64,000 nt of DNA from Actinomycetes bacterium (GTDB lineage Bacteria; Actinomycetota; Actinomycetes; Propionibacteriales; Propionibacteriaceae). Under the pieces are notes generated by a model, which made no database searches, was not told where the DNA came from, and saw nothing but the letters and a program-made list of their open reading frames with translations. Shown piece by piece: positions 52,472 through 60,746 of the stretch (position 1 is the first letter of the stretch; every line of letters starts with the position of its first letter). The stretch lies in assembly GCA_023458095.1 (NCBI GenBank), contig JAEXAS010000009.1:319005-383004 (forward strand). The letters are read 5' to 3'. The position numbers and the translations under genes were made by a program.

Positions 52472-53272
52472 TCAGTCCTTCGGCGAGCGGGGAACCCGGT
52501 GCCCCACCCGAATGTCAAAGACCATCTCCGGCGCCATTTCGCCACGAATTTCGGCCAGCATGCCGGTCAGCGCCGCCATGATTCGGGCACTGGCTTTGCG
52601 CACAGCTTCGGGATCATCGGCTGGTCCCAGATCCTGAAGATCGATGGGCTTTCCGGCCCGCATGATCATGGTCTTGCGGGGGAGCAGCCGTGGCCAGGTG
52701 GCCTTCTTGCCCGGCATGAGCAGGTTCGCCCCCCACTGCGCCACCGGCACCACCGGGACGCCGGTGCTGAGCGCCAGCCGAGCCGCGCCGGGACGGGCCG
52801 TCATGGGCCAGGTCTGCGGATCTGCAGTAATGGTGCCTTCGGGGTAGATCACAACGCACTCCCCCGCCGCCAAAGCCTCTTTGGCGTGGACGAGGGCATC
52901 TTTGGCGCGCTCAGTGTTTCGTTCCACCGGAATCTGCCCGGTGGCTCGTGCCAATTGGCCGATCACCGGAACCCGCCAAAGGTCCGATTTGCCCAGGGCG
53001 CGCGGCCAGCGGCCATTCCAGATCAGGTACTGCGCCAGCGCGATCGGGTCGAATTTCGAAATGTGGTTCGACACCACGATCACCGCACCGTCGGCGGGCA
53101 GGGTCGCTGCATCGTCCCAATCGCAGTCGACGGCGGCGCGCACCAATCCGGCCACCGCCCGCACAGTGCGCCGATAGATCGGCTGCACGGGGGTGGGATT
53201 GGCCACCTTCAGCGCCAGCTTCGCCCGGGCGGTGCCCCGAACGGCTGGACGCAGCGGTTCCTCGAAACTCAC
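52472..53272 (-). CDS. PlsC-type lysophospholipid acyltransferase
   Basis: A 266-aa 1-acyl-glycerol-3-phosphate acyltransferase family protein. The catalytic HX4D box is SNHISKFD and the substrate box is YPEGTIT. It probably acylates lysophosphatidate or a related lipid at the membrane. GTG 53272 overlaps the leuD stop (GTGA), so it is coupled to leuD despite the unrelated pathway. The N-terminus lacks a clear membrane helix, as is common in actinobacterial members. Confidence 0.87.
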   Translation of the reverse strand: MSFEEPLRPAVRGTARAKLALKVANPTPVQPIYRRTVRAVAGLVRAAVDCDWDDAATLPADGAVIVVSNHISKFDPIALAQYLIWNGRWPRALGKSDLWRVPVIGQLARATGQIPVERNTERAKDALVHAKEALAAGECVVIYPEGTITADPQTWPMTARPGAARLALSTGVPVVPVAQWGANLLMPGKKATWPRLLPRKTMIMRAGKPIDLQDLGPADDPEAVRKASARIMAALTGMLAEIRGEMAPEMVFDIRVGHRVPRSPKD

Positions 53273-53874
53273 CCAGCGATCTTGGCAGGCAAAGTCTTCG
53301 GCAGCCAACCCGGACGCTTCGCCTCAAAAGCGGCGATGTCGGCGTCATGGCTCAGCGTGATCGCGATATCGTCCAGGCCCTCGAGCAGGCGATGCCGGGT
53401 GTAGTCGTCGATCGCGAAGTCGAAGACCTGGCCACCAGCGGTGATGGTCTTGGCGACCAGATCAACGCTGGACTCCACGCCCGGGGTTTCCTCGGCGATA
53501 GCCCACAGTTGCTCCACCACGGACTGATCGACGGTCGCGATCACCAGCCCGGCCTTGCCGGAGTTGCCGCGGAAGATGTCGCCGAAGCGGGAACCGATGA
53601 TGACTCGGAAACCGTAGTTCTGCAAAGCCCAGACGGCGTGCTCGCGGGAGGAGCCGGTACCGAAGTCCGGGCCCGCGACCAGAATCGAGCCCGCGGCATA
53701 GGCCGGCTGATTGAGCACGAACTCCGGATCGTTACGCCAGGCGGAGAACAGGCCGTCCTCGAAGCCGGTGCGGGTGACCCGCTTGAGGTAGACCGCCGGA
53801 ATGATCTGGTCGGTGTCGACATTGCTGCGTCGCAGCGGAACCGCGATACCGGTGTGTGAACTGAACTTTTCCAT
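53269..53874 (-). CDS. leuD: 3-isopropylmalate dehydratase small subunit
   Basis: A 201-aa swivel-domain subunit that joins LeuC to isomerise isopropylmalate in leucine synthesis. Signatures: GIAVPLRRSNVDTDQIIPAVYL, GPDFGTGSSREHAVWAL and RFGDIFRGNSGKAGLV. It starts 10 nt after leuC; its stop overlaps the start of plsC. Confidence 0.95.
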   Translation of the reverse strand: MEKFSSHTGIAVPLRRSNVDTDQIIPAVYLKRVTRTGFEDGLFSAWRNDPEFVLNQPAYAAGSILVAGPDFGTGSSREHAVWALQNYGFRVIIGSRFGDIFRGNSGKAGLVIATVDQSVVEQLWAIAEETPGVESSVDLVAKTITAGGQVFDFAIDDYTRHRLLEGLDDIAITLSHDADIAAFEAKRPGWLPKTLPAKIAG

Positions 53875-53884
53875 GTCGATCTCC

Positions 53885-55282
53885 TTACAGGTCCGCCGGG
53901 GAGCTCAGGGTGCCGCGAATCGCGGTGGCCGCAGCCACCAGCGGTGACACCAGATGGGTGCGTCCGCCCTTGCCCTGACGCCCTTCGAAGTTGCGGTTGG
54001 AGGTGGACGCACTGCGCTCACCGGGGGCCAACTGGTCGGGATTCATGCCCAAGCACATCGAACAGCCGGCTGCCCGCCATTCGGCGCCGAACTCGGTGAA
54101 GATCGCATCCAGTCCCTCTTCCTCAGCCTGGGCCTTCACCCGTGCCGAACCGGGAACCACCAGCATCCGCACGCCGTCGGCGATCGTGGCTCCCTTCACC
54201 ACCTCAGCGGCGGCGCGCAGGTCTTCGATGCGTCCGTTGGTGCATGAGCCCAGGAAGACCGTGTCGACCTTGATCTGCTGCATCGGGGTTCCGGCGCTCA
54301 AGCCCATGTACTCCAACGCCCGCTCGGCGGCGGCTTTGGCCACCGGATCGGTGAAGTCGTCAGGCCCCGGCACGCTGGCCGACAGCGGCACGCCCTGGCC
54401 GGGGTTGGTGCCCCAGGTGACGAAGGGGCTCAACTGGCTGGCGTCGATGTCGACCTCCGCGTCGAAGGTGGCGTCGGCATCGCTGAACAGCGTGCGCCAA
54501 TGAGCCACTGCGGCGTCCCAATCGGCACCTTCGGGGGCATGTGGACGGCCCTTCAGGTAGGCGAAGGTCGTCTCGTCCGGCGCGACCATGCCGGCCTTGG
54601 CACCCCATTCGATGCTCATATTGCAGATGGTCATGCGACCTTCCATCGACATCTTCTCGATGGTGTCGCCGCGGTACTCCACGATGTAGCCCTGGCCGCC
54701 ACCGGTCCCAACCTTCGCGATCAGGGCCAGCACGACGTCCTTGGCCGTAACTCCGGCCGGCAACTCGCCGGTGATATTCACAGCCATCGTCTTCGGACGA
54801 GCCTGCGGCAAGGTCTGGGTGGCCATCACATGCTCCACCTCAGAGGTGCCGATGCCGAAGGCGAGCGCCCCAAAGGCGCCGTGGGTCGCGGTATGGGAGT
54901 CACCACAGACCACGGTCAGGCCAGGCTGGGTCAGACCCAACTGCGGGCCGATGATGTGCACCACACCCTGGTCGAGATCACCCAGCGAGTGAATCCGCAC
55001 CCCGAACTCGGCCGCATTCGCACGCAAGGTGTCGACCTGCAGCTTGGAGACCGGGTCGGCGATCGGTGCGGTGATGTTGAGGGTGGGGGTGTTGTGATCC
55101 TCGGTGGCCATGGTCAACTCGGGACGGCGCAGGGTGCGTCCGGCCAACCGCAGACCATCGAAGGCTTGCGGGCTCGTGACTTCATGAACCAGGTGCAGAT
55201 CGATGTAGAGCAAATCCGGCTCGCCATCGGCTGTACGCACGACGTGCTCGTCCCATACCTTGTCACTGAGGGTTTTTCCCAT
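53885..55282 (-). CDS. leuC: 3-isopropylmalate dehydratase large subunit
   Basis: A 465-aa aconitase-family enzyme with a 4Fe-4S cluster bound by Cys347 (GSCTNGR), Cys407 and Cys410 (CSMC). ATG 55282 (MGKTLSDKVWDEH) has GGAGAT upstream. It is divergent from the IclR regulator, which in Streptomyces (NdgR) controls leuCD. A TACACT hexamer at 55329-55324 is a candidate -10, giving a leader of about 35 nt. Confidence 0.95.
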   Translation of the reverse strand: MGKTLSDKVWDEHVVRTADGEPDLLYIDLHLVHEVTSPQAFDGLRLAGRTLRRPELTMATEDHNTPTLNITAPIADPVSKLQVDTLRANAAEFGVRIHSLGDLDQGVVHIIGPQLGLTQPGLTVVCGDSHTATHGAFGALAFGIGTSEVEHVMATQTLPQARPKTMAVNITGELPAGVTAKDVVLALIAKVGTGGGQGYIVEYRGDTIEKMSMEGRMTICNMSIEWGAKAGMVAPDETTFAYLKGRPHAPEGADWDAAVAHWRTLFSDADATFDAEVDIDASQLSPFVTWGTNPGQGVPLSASVPGPDDFTDPVAKAAAERALEYMGLSAGTPMQQIKVDTVFLGSCTNGRIEDLRAAAEVVKGATIADGVRMLVVPGSARVKAQAEEEGLDAIFTEFGAEWRAAGCSMCLGMNPDQLAPGERSASTSNRNFEGRQGKGGRTHLVSPLVAAATAIRGTLSSPADL

Positions 55283-55368
55283 CGGATCTCCATCGCTCGC
55301 GGGGAATATCTGAAGCTCAAACCAGTGTAGCCCTTGCATATCATGATCCGAGACGGCAGTCTTAGCCT
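55283..55368. promoter_or_regulatory. leuC/iclR divergent regulatory region
   Basis: 86 nt shared by two divergent promoters. A candidate leuC -10 TACACT (minus, 55329-55324) and CAGTCT 6 nt before the regulator ATG are visible. Short A/T-rich symmetry (ATATCATGAT, 55338-55347) may be part of the regulator's site. Confidence 0.4.
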
Positions 55369-56094
55369 ATGGACAGTTCAAGTGGTGTTGGTGTTCTTGA
55401 CAAGGCAGCTCTCGTGCTCACCGCATTGGAGCAAGGGCCAACGACTCTGGCCGGATTGGTCACTGCAACCGGACTGGCCCGCCCTACCGCGCACCGTCTT
55501 GCGGTCGCCCTTGAGCATCATCGGCTGGTCAGCCGCGACCTCCAAGGCCGCTTCGTCCTCGGGCCGCGTTTGACCGAGTTAGCCTCTGCAGCCGGCGAGG
55601 ATCGGCTGTTGGCCACGGCCGGTCCGGTCCTGGCCCGGCTGCGCGACATCACCGGGGAATCCGCTCAGCTCTTCCGCCGCCAAGGCGATATGCGCGTCTG
55701 CGCGGCCGCGGCCGAGCGGCCCGTCGGCTTGCGCGACACCATTCCGATCGGCACCCAGTTGACGATGAGCGCCGGGTCTGCGGCTCAGGTGCTGCTTGCC
55801 TGGGAGGATCCGGACCGGATTCAGCGCGGGCTGCAGAACTCGTCCTTCTCGGCCGTGGCGCTGGCCACGGTGCGTCGGCGCGGCTGGGCGCAGTCGGTGG
55901 CCGAACGCGAGCCCGGCGTGGCATCGGTCTCTGCCCCGGTTCGCTCTCCCAGCGGCAAGGTCATCGCCGCGGTGAGTGTGTCCGGCCCCATAGAGCGGCT
56001 GTCCCGGCAGCCCGGACGGCTGCATGCTCCGGCGGTCATCGCGGCCGCCGAGCGCCTCTCAGAGGTGCTGCGCCGCAACGGCGGTGAGGGCTGA
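55369..56094 (+). CDS. IclR-family regulator (NdgR/LeuR type)
   Basis: A 241-aa regulator with an N-terminal winged helix (TLAGLVTATGLARPTAHRL) and a C-terminal IclR effector domain (LRDTIPIGTQLTMSAGSAAQVL, GVASVSAPVRSPSG). NdgR in Streptomyces and LtbR in Corynebacterium lie divergent to leuCD and repress or activate leucine genes; the same layout is seen here. Its last 36 nt overlap the end of the convergent DUF2332 gene. Confidence 0.88.
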   Translation: MDSSSGVGVLDKAALVLTALEQGPTTLAGLVTATGLARPTAHRLAVALEHHRLVSRDLQGRFVLGPRLTELASAAGEDRLLATAGPVLARLRDITGESAQLFRRQGDMRVCAAAAERPVGLRDTIPIGTQLTMSAGSAAQVLLAWEDPDRIQRGLQNSSFSAVALATVRRRGWAQSVAEREPGVASVSAPVRSPSGKVIAAVSVSGPIERLSRQPGRLHAPAVIAAAERLSEVLRRNGGEG

Positions 56095-57168
56095 GCCCCA
56101 CTCCAGCCAATAGCCGTGCGGATGCCCCCGGCCCACCACAGCATCGTCGAGATGTCCGTGGCGCCATCGGGCCACCCGCAACACGCTGAGGCTTTCGTGG
56201 GCATGGCTTTCCGGCCAGGACAGTCCTCGGGTCAGGTCGGGCGCCTCATAGGCCACCCAACTCAGATCCTGCTGGCGCCCTAAAGCGTTGAGCTGGGCCC
56301 AAAACCGCGCCTGATCAGCCTGACCGAGATAGTTCAACACCCACGAGGTGGTGATCACCGGATGCCCAGTGTCGATCCGCGCCACCGTCGCGGCCAAGTC
56401 GTCGACGGCATCACCGGCAACCACCAGCGGCCGCAACGCCACAGCTTGGTCCAAGGCCGCCCGCAGGCGAAGGAAGCGGTCGGCCTGATCCGGCCACACA
56501 CAAGCCTCCAACCAGCGCACCTGGTCGGGATCGCCGATGTCGACCGGTGCACGATCCAGCCCGACTCGGCTCACGATGCGGGCCAGGTCGGTCGGCGGAA
56601 AGCCCGCCGGCAGTGCCCCGTCGATCCGGCAACTCACCTCGATATCGCCGCCACCGACGACCTGATCACCCCAGCGATAGCGATAGCGGTCGCTGAGCAG
56701 ATTCAGCCCCGCGCTGGCACCGACGTCCACCTGGCCCAAGGCGCCCACCTCGTCCGCGACCTGCGTCAGGCCCAGCATGAGCACCGCGCTTCGTCCGATC
56801 TCGTTGGTTTGAGGCACCCGCGAGGTCACGATGTCGATCAACTCGCCGCGACGGCGCTGGCAGAACTCCACCAGGGCCGGGATGCCGTCATCGGTGCGTG
56901 GCTGGTCGACCAGGTTCGGATACCACGCCGCCAGCGGCTCCCCCGGATCGGCGAGCAACAGAAAGTGGATGGCGGCGAAGAGGGTCACCGGCAGCCGTGA
57001 AGCGGCTGGGGCGGCGCCCAGGATGCTCAGCACCTCCGGCTGTTCGGCCGCCCCGGCGGCGAAGGCTGCGTACAACGGAGCACGGCGTCCAGCGACCGTC
57101 ACGAACTCGGCAAGCAGCGTCCGCTCTTGTGCATAGTCGTTCACCGATGACCAGACCATCTTCGACAT
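56059..57168 (-). CDS. DUF2332 family protein
   Basis: A 369-aa cytoplasmic protein of the DUF2332 family, recognisable from DVGASAGLNLLSDRYRYRWGD, the LFAAIHFLLLADPGEPLAAWYP stretch in the N-terminal third, and the end HPHGYWLEWG. The glycine-rich motif is reminiscent of nucleotide or SAM binding, but no activity is known to me. The start is ATG 57168 or ATG 57159; the latter has TAGATG 6 nt upstream. It overlaps the IclR regulator tail to tail. Confidence 0.8.
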   Translation of the reverse strand: MSKMVWSSVNDYAQERTLLAEFVTVAGRRAPLYAAFAAGAAEQPEVLSILGAAPAASRLPVTLFAAIHFLLLADPGEPLAAWYPNLVDQPRTDDGIPALVEFCQRRRGELIDIVTSRVPQTNEIGRSAVLMLGLTQVADEVGALGQVDVGASAGLNLLSDRYRYRWGDQVVGGGDIEVSCRIDGALPAGFPPTDLARIVSRVGLDRAPVDIGDPDQVRWLEACVWPDQADRFLRLRAALDQAVALRPLVVAGDAVDDLAATVARIDTGHPVITTSWVLNYLGQADQARFWAQLNALGRQQDLSWVAYEAPDLTRGLSWPESHAHESLSVLRVARWRHGHLDDAVVGRGHPHGYWLEWGSALTAVAAQHL

Positions 57169-57287
57169 CTACCACTTTCGAAACGGGAATGCACTATTCA
57201 GGTCCAGTTTGCGCCCCCATGGCGGGACGAAGTGACTTCGCGAACCGAATTGCGGTTCACTGTCTGAGCAAGCATGGAAGGAAGCTG

Positions 57288-58412
57288 ATGTCCCAGCCCT
57301 CACCTCAGCCCCGTTCTGCGGTCGATGCCCTGCCCGGGTATGTCGCCGGACGCCGGGCCGAATCGGCACTCACCGAACCCCTGGCCTCCAATGAGAGCCA
57401 CTTTCTGCCCACCCCCTCGGTGCTGGCCGCCATCGCCGGAGCCGCAGTTCGGGTGAATCGCTACCCCGACATGGCCAGTTCGACGCTGCGCGCAAAGCTG
57501 GCCGAGCGGTACGGCGTGGACCAGACTGAGGTCGCCGTCGGCCCGGGCAGTGTCGGCGTACTGAGCCAACTGATCTCGGCGGTCTGCGACCCCGGCGACG
57601 AAGTGATCTTCGCTTGGCGTTCCTTCGAGGCCTACCCCATCTTGTGCCAGCTTGCTGGAGCCACACCGGTCCCGGTGCCGCTCACCGACACCGAGGCTCA
57701 TGACTTGGCGGCGATGACCGCCGCGATCACCGAGGCCACCAAGGTGATCCTGCTGTGCACCCCCAACAATCCCACCGGCATCAGCATCAGCCACGACGAC
57801 CTGCGCGCCTTCCTGGACACGGTGCCCAGCCACATCCTGGTGGTCATCGACGAGGCCTACCGGGAGTACTCCCCCGACACCGCACCCGATTCGCTGAGCC
57901 TGTACCGGGACTACCCCAATCTGTGTCTGCTGCGCACATTCTCCAAGGCCTACGGCCTGGCTGGGCTGCGCGTTGGCTATGCCATCGCCGGCGCCCACCT
58001 CGCCGAAGGTCTGCGGCGCACCCAGGTGCCGTTCTCGGTGAGTGGCGCCGCCGAGGCCGCCGCCGTCGCCGCTCTGGACTCCACCGAAGAGGTCTCCCGG
58101 CAAGCCGCCGAGGTGGCTCGGGAACGCGATCGAGTGATCGCCGCGGCCCGCGAGCTCGGCTGGACGGTACCCGACAGCACCGCAAACTTCGTGTGGCTGC
58201 GGCTCGACGACCCGCGTCGCGAAGAGTTGATGGCCGCCTTCGACAAGACCGACATCCTGGTGCGGGGCTACACCGGTGACGGCATCCGGGTGACCGTGGC
58301 CGGCCCGATCGCCAACGACCGCGTCCTGTGGGTCCTCAACGACCGCCGCGATCTGGCTGAGCCGACCCAGCCCGAGGACGCCGAGTCGCCCGCAGAGCCA
58401 GCCGAAGCCTGA
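57288..58412 (+). CDS. hisC: Histidinol-phosphate/aromatic aminotransferase
   Basis: A 374-aa class I/II PLP aminotransferase. The PLP lysine is Lys220 (TFSKAYGLAGLRVGYA); other sites are NESHFLPTPS, PGSVGVLSQL, TPNNPTGI and the phosphate-binding Arg in GIRVTVAG. Actinobacteria have two close paralogues, HisC and Pat (aromatic aminotransferase); it lies outside any his operon, so Pat is equally likely. ATG 57288 with GGAAGGAAG upstream is preferred. The protein ends in a Glu/Pro-rich tail of about 20 residues. Divergent from DUF2332; 57169-57287 contains no other gene. Confidence 0.88.
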   Translation: MSQPSPQPRSAVDALPGYVAGRRAESALTEPLASNESHFLPTPSVLAAIAGAAVRVNRYPDMASSTLRAKLAERYGVDQTEVAVGPGSVGVLSQLISAVCDPGDEVIFAWRSFEAYPILCQLAGATPVPVPLTDTEAHDLAAMTAAITEATKVILLCTPNNPTGISISHDDLRAFLDTVPSHILVVIDEAYREYSPDTAPDSLSLYRDYPNLCLLRTFSKAYGLAGLRVGYAIAGAHLAEGLRRTQVPFSVSGAAEAAAVAALDSTEEVSRQAAEVARERDRVIAAARELGWTVPDSTANFVWLRLDDPRREELMAAFDKTDILVRGYTGDGIRVTVAGPIANDRVLWVLNDRRDLAEPTQPEDAESPAEPAEA

Positions 58413-58424
58413 CCTCCACAGACC

Positions 58425-58465
58425 AGTAATGCCCGCCCCCCGGAGGGGACGGGCATTACTTGTTT
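58425..58465 (+). terminator. Terminator after hisC
   Basis: A 15-bp stem (58425-58439 with 58445-58460) with a single bulged A and a 5-nt loop, followed by TGTTT. The T-run ends at the first base of the opposing tRNA-Glu gene. Confidence 0.8.
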
Positions 58466-58540
58466 GGTAGCCCCGAGGGGATTCGAACCCCCGCTACCGC
58501 CTTGAGAGGGCGGCGTGCTAGGCCGCTACACAACGGGGCC
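58465..58540 (-). tRNA. tRNA-Glu (CUC anticodon)
   Basis: 76 nt including an encoded CCA. The acceptor GGCCCCG pairs with CGGGGCT (one G-U pair). The anticodon arm is CCGCC-CTCTCAA-GGCGG giving CUC. The T loop is TTCGAAT. All four arms fold on the minus strand. Confidence 0.95.
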
Positions 58541-58642
58541 AAACGGGTGTCGTGATCGTGTTGCCACGATTGCGACGCCAGCGAAGACTAGCGCACTGGA
58601 TTCGCCTCGGCGAATCGACCAACGCGGTGATTCCTCACTGCG

Positions 58643-58714
58643 TTGGGGTACTAGGACTCGAACCTAGACTGACGGAACCAGAATCCGGCGGGCTGCCAAT
58701 TACCCCATACCCCA
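58643..58714 (-). tRNA. tRNA-Gln (CUG anticodon)
   Basis: 72 nt, acceptor TGGGGTA pairing with TACCCCA, anticodon loop TTCTGGT giving CUG, T loop TTCGAGT. CCA is not encoded. It lies 102 nt upstream of tRNA-Glu on the same strand; the spacer 58541-58642 holds no recognisable gene. Confidence 0.94.
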
Positions 58715-58770
58715 TCGTCTATCAGTAGTCACTGCAACCGGATCACGGCCCTTGTGCCACTCATAGACTT

Positions 58771-58790
58771 GCCGGCCTGGTGAGGCCGGC
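58771..58790 (-). terminator. Hairpin after the CPBP protease gene
   Basis: A perfect 8-bp stem GCCGGCCT/AGGCCGGC with a 4-nt loop, downstream of the minus-strand CPBP gene and upstream of tRNA-Gln. No strong T-run, so termination is tentative. Confidence 0.5.
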
Positions 58791-58804
58791 GACGAGCCAC
58801 TTTA

Positions 58805-59818
58805 CTAGAGGGCAGGCGAGGCCACCAAACCGGATCGCGGTGTTCGGGTCGCGAGTTTCATTCGTTTGCCGATGAACACCGCCACAGCGGCGAATCCGGC
58901 GAAGCCGACCAGGTTCCAAACCAACTCCGGCCAAGTGGCGACACTCACCGCCCGGGTCTCAGCCATGGTTCCCGAGATCGCGGCGTAGCCGAAGGCGAGC
59001 AGGTTATTCACCACGTGGGCAGCGATGCCGGCTTCCAGCCCGCCGGTCTTGATCACCAGCCACCCGGCGATCAAACCGAAGGCGAAGCGGTGCAGGAACA
59101 GCGGCAGATTCTGCCCACCATGCATCAACGCGAAGATGAACGCCGAGGCCACCACCCCGAACCAGCGCTGATAACCCATCGCCAGCTTCCCGGCGAGGTT
59201 GTCGCCGGCGGCCAGGGCGTTGAAACTCGGCGCGGCCGAATGCAGCGCTTGGATCAGATAGCCGCGGAAGAAGTACTCCTCGCCGGCCGCTTGGAGCGGA
59301 GCCAGCAGCAGGATCACCACCAGGTACCCGACCCATTGGGTTTCTGGGGACCACACCCACGCCTGACCGATTCGCGAGATCGCCCAGATTCCGCCGAGCA
59401 CCACGAATCCGGCACCGGTGGCGATCGCGGCGTACCGCCAGCGGAATCCCGGTTGCACCGACGACAGCCACCGCGGATCGAAGCGATGCAGGAACAACAC
59501 CAACGCCATCGTCATCGGGATCAGGAAGGCCAGGCTGACCAGATTGGCGGTCATCTTCGCCAGTTCGTTGGCGCTACTGCCGGTACTGAAGCTGGCCAAG
59601 GTCCCCGGCGAGCCGGAGCCCACCCAGAACAGCCAGATCACCGCCAAGGCGATGTAGCCGCGGATGATCCAGAAGCTGAGCAGCCCCAGCATGGCTCCGC
59701 CGATCCCCAGGGCCAGTGCCTTGCCGGGTCGACGTTCGCTCGGCAGCACCCCGAGGGCCTGCGAATACTCGACGTCGGGGCGCGGCTCGAAGTCGACGAA
59801 ACGGTCTTTCCAACTCAT
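58805..59818 (-). CDS. CPBP-family intramembrane metalloprotease
   Basis: A 337-aa membrane protein with about eight helices and the CPBP (Abi/Rce1-like) signatures: Glu180-Glu181 with Arg185 (EEYFFRG), the histidine motif MHGGQNLPLFLHRF, and HVVNNLLA. Members cleave membrane-embedded or prenylated peptides, and some guard bacteriocin immunity; the target here is unknown. It starts 2 nt after the FAH-family gene stop and is therefore its operon partner. Confidence 0.87.
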   Translation of the reverse strand: MSWKDRFVDFEPRPDVEYSQALGVLPSERRPGKALALGIGGAMLGLLSFWIIRGYIALAVIWLFWVGSGSPGTLASFSTGSSANELAKMTANLVSLAFLIPMTMALVLFLHRFDPRWLSSVQPGFRWRYAAIATGAGFVVLGGIWAISRIGQAWVWSPETQWVGYLVVILLLAPLQAAGEEYFFRGYLIQALHSAAPSFNALAAGDNLAGKLAMGYQRWFGVVASAFIFALMHGGQNLPLFLHRFAFGLIAGWLVIKTGGLEAGIAAHVVNNLLAFGYAAISGTMAETRAVSVATWPELVWNLVGFAGFAAVAVFIGKRMKLATRTPRSGLVASPAL

Positions 59819-59820
59819 GC

Positions 59821-60621
59821 TCAGTCCTCGCTCACCACGGGGTTGGTCAACGTCCCGATGCCCGAGATCGCCACGCTCACCGTGTCACCGGGGACGATCT
59901 CCCCGATCCCGGCCGGGGTGCCGGTGAGAATCACATCTCCGGGCAGCAGGGTGGTGAAGGCCGACACGTGGGCGATCAGTTCGGGGATCGAGAACACCAG
60001 GTCGGCGGTGTTGCCGACCTGGCGGACCTCGCCGTTCACCGTGGTCACCACATCCAGATCGGCGGCCTCGCCCAACTCCAGATGCGTGGAGATCCATGGA
60101 CCCAGTGGGCAGAAGCTGTCGAAGCCCTTGGCACGGGCCCATTGACCGTCGCTGCTTTGCAGGTCGCGGGCGGTGACGTCATTGGCGGCGGTGTACCCGA
60201 AGATCACCTCGGCGGCCCGCTCGACCGGGACCCGGCGACAGATCCGTCCGATCACGACGGCCAGTTCGCCTTCATAGTGCAGATTGGCTGTCTCGGCCGG
60301 ACGAACAATCGGCTCATGGGGGCCGATCACCGCCGTGTTGGGCTTGAAGAACATCAGCGGGCTGGACGGCACCTCAGCACCCCGCTCGGCCGCGTGCTCG
60401 GCATAGTTGCGCCCGATCCCCACGACCTTGCTGCGCGGAATCACCGGGGCGACCAGGCGGACGTCGGCCAGCGGTAGGCGCTCTCCGGTGTAGTGCACGG
60501 GTCCGGCAAGCGGATCTCCGGACACCACGGCGATGGTCTCGGGGTTCTCTCCTTGGTCCTCGGCGAGCTCAACCACCCCGTAGGTGGGTTCTGCCTGAGC
60601 GACAAATCGGGCAATACGCAT
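59821..60621 (-). CDS. Fumarylacetoacetate hydrolase (FAH) family protein
   Basis: A 266-aa metal-dependent FAH-fold enzyme. Signatures: VVGIGRNYAEHAAE, MFFKPNTAVIGPHEPI, HYEGELAVVIG with the metal-binding Glu residues, GYTAANDVTARDLQ and LTGTPAGIGEIVPGD. Such proteins are acylpyruvate hydrolases, isomerases or oxaloacetate decarboxylases. In many actinobacteria this gene sits next to gltX and the Glu/Gln tRNAs; here gltX is not between them. ATG 60621 lacks a ribosome-binding site and has TAGGGT 7 nt upstream. Confidence 0.88.
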   Translation of the reverse strand: MRIARFVAQAEPTYGVVELAEDQGENPETIAVVSGDPLAGPVHYTGERLPLADVRLVAPVIPRSKVVGIGRNYAEHAAERGAEVPSSPLMFFKPNTAVIGPHEPIVRPAETANLHYEGELAVVIGRICRRVPVERAAEVIFGYTAANDVTARDLQSSDGQWARAKGFDSFCPLGPWISTHLELGEAADLDVVTTVNGEVRQVGNTADLVFSIPELIAHVSAFTTLLPGDVILTGTPAGIGEIVPGDTVSVAISGIGTLTNPVVSED

Positions 60622-60634
60622 GGCGCACACCCTA
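60622..60634 (-). promoter_or_regulatory. Leaderless-type promoter of the FAH-family gene
   Basis: On the minus strand TAGGGT (60634-60629) is followed by 7 nt and then ATG 60621. Confidence 0.4.
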
Positions 60635-60683
60635 GCCGCCTCGACGATCGATCTGCGCTCAGCGCGATCATCCCGAAACGGCA

Positions 60684-60715
60684 CGGGGGTGGGCGCGTCG
60701 TCGCGCACCCTCCCC
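60684..60715 (-). terminator. Hairpin downstream of hcp
   Basis: GGGGGTGGG/CCCTCCCCC and CGCG/CGCG pair with a mismatch and small bulge around a TCGT loop, between the hcp stop and the next promoter. No clear T-run. Confidence 0.5.
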
Positions 60716-60746
60716 CTCGCGGCTGCCGGCCGACGTGCTTTCCGGC

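Noticed and set aside
56898..57287. 130-residue N-terminal extension of the aminotransferase
   Set aside because: It runs through the divergent DUF2332 gene and the intergenic region; ATG 57288 has a good ribosome-binding site and yields the normal family length.
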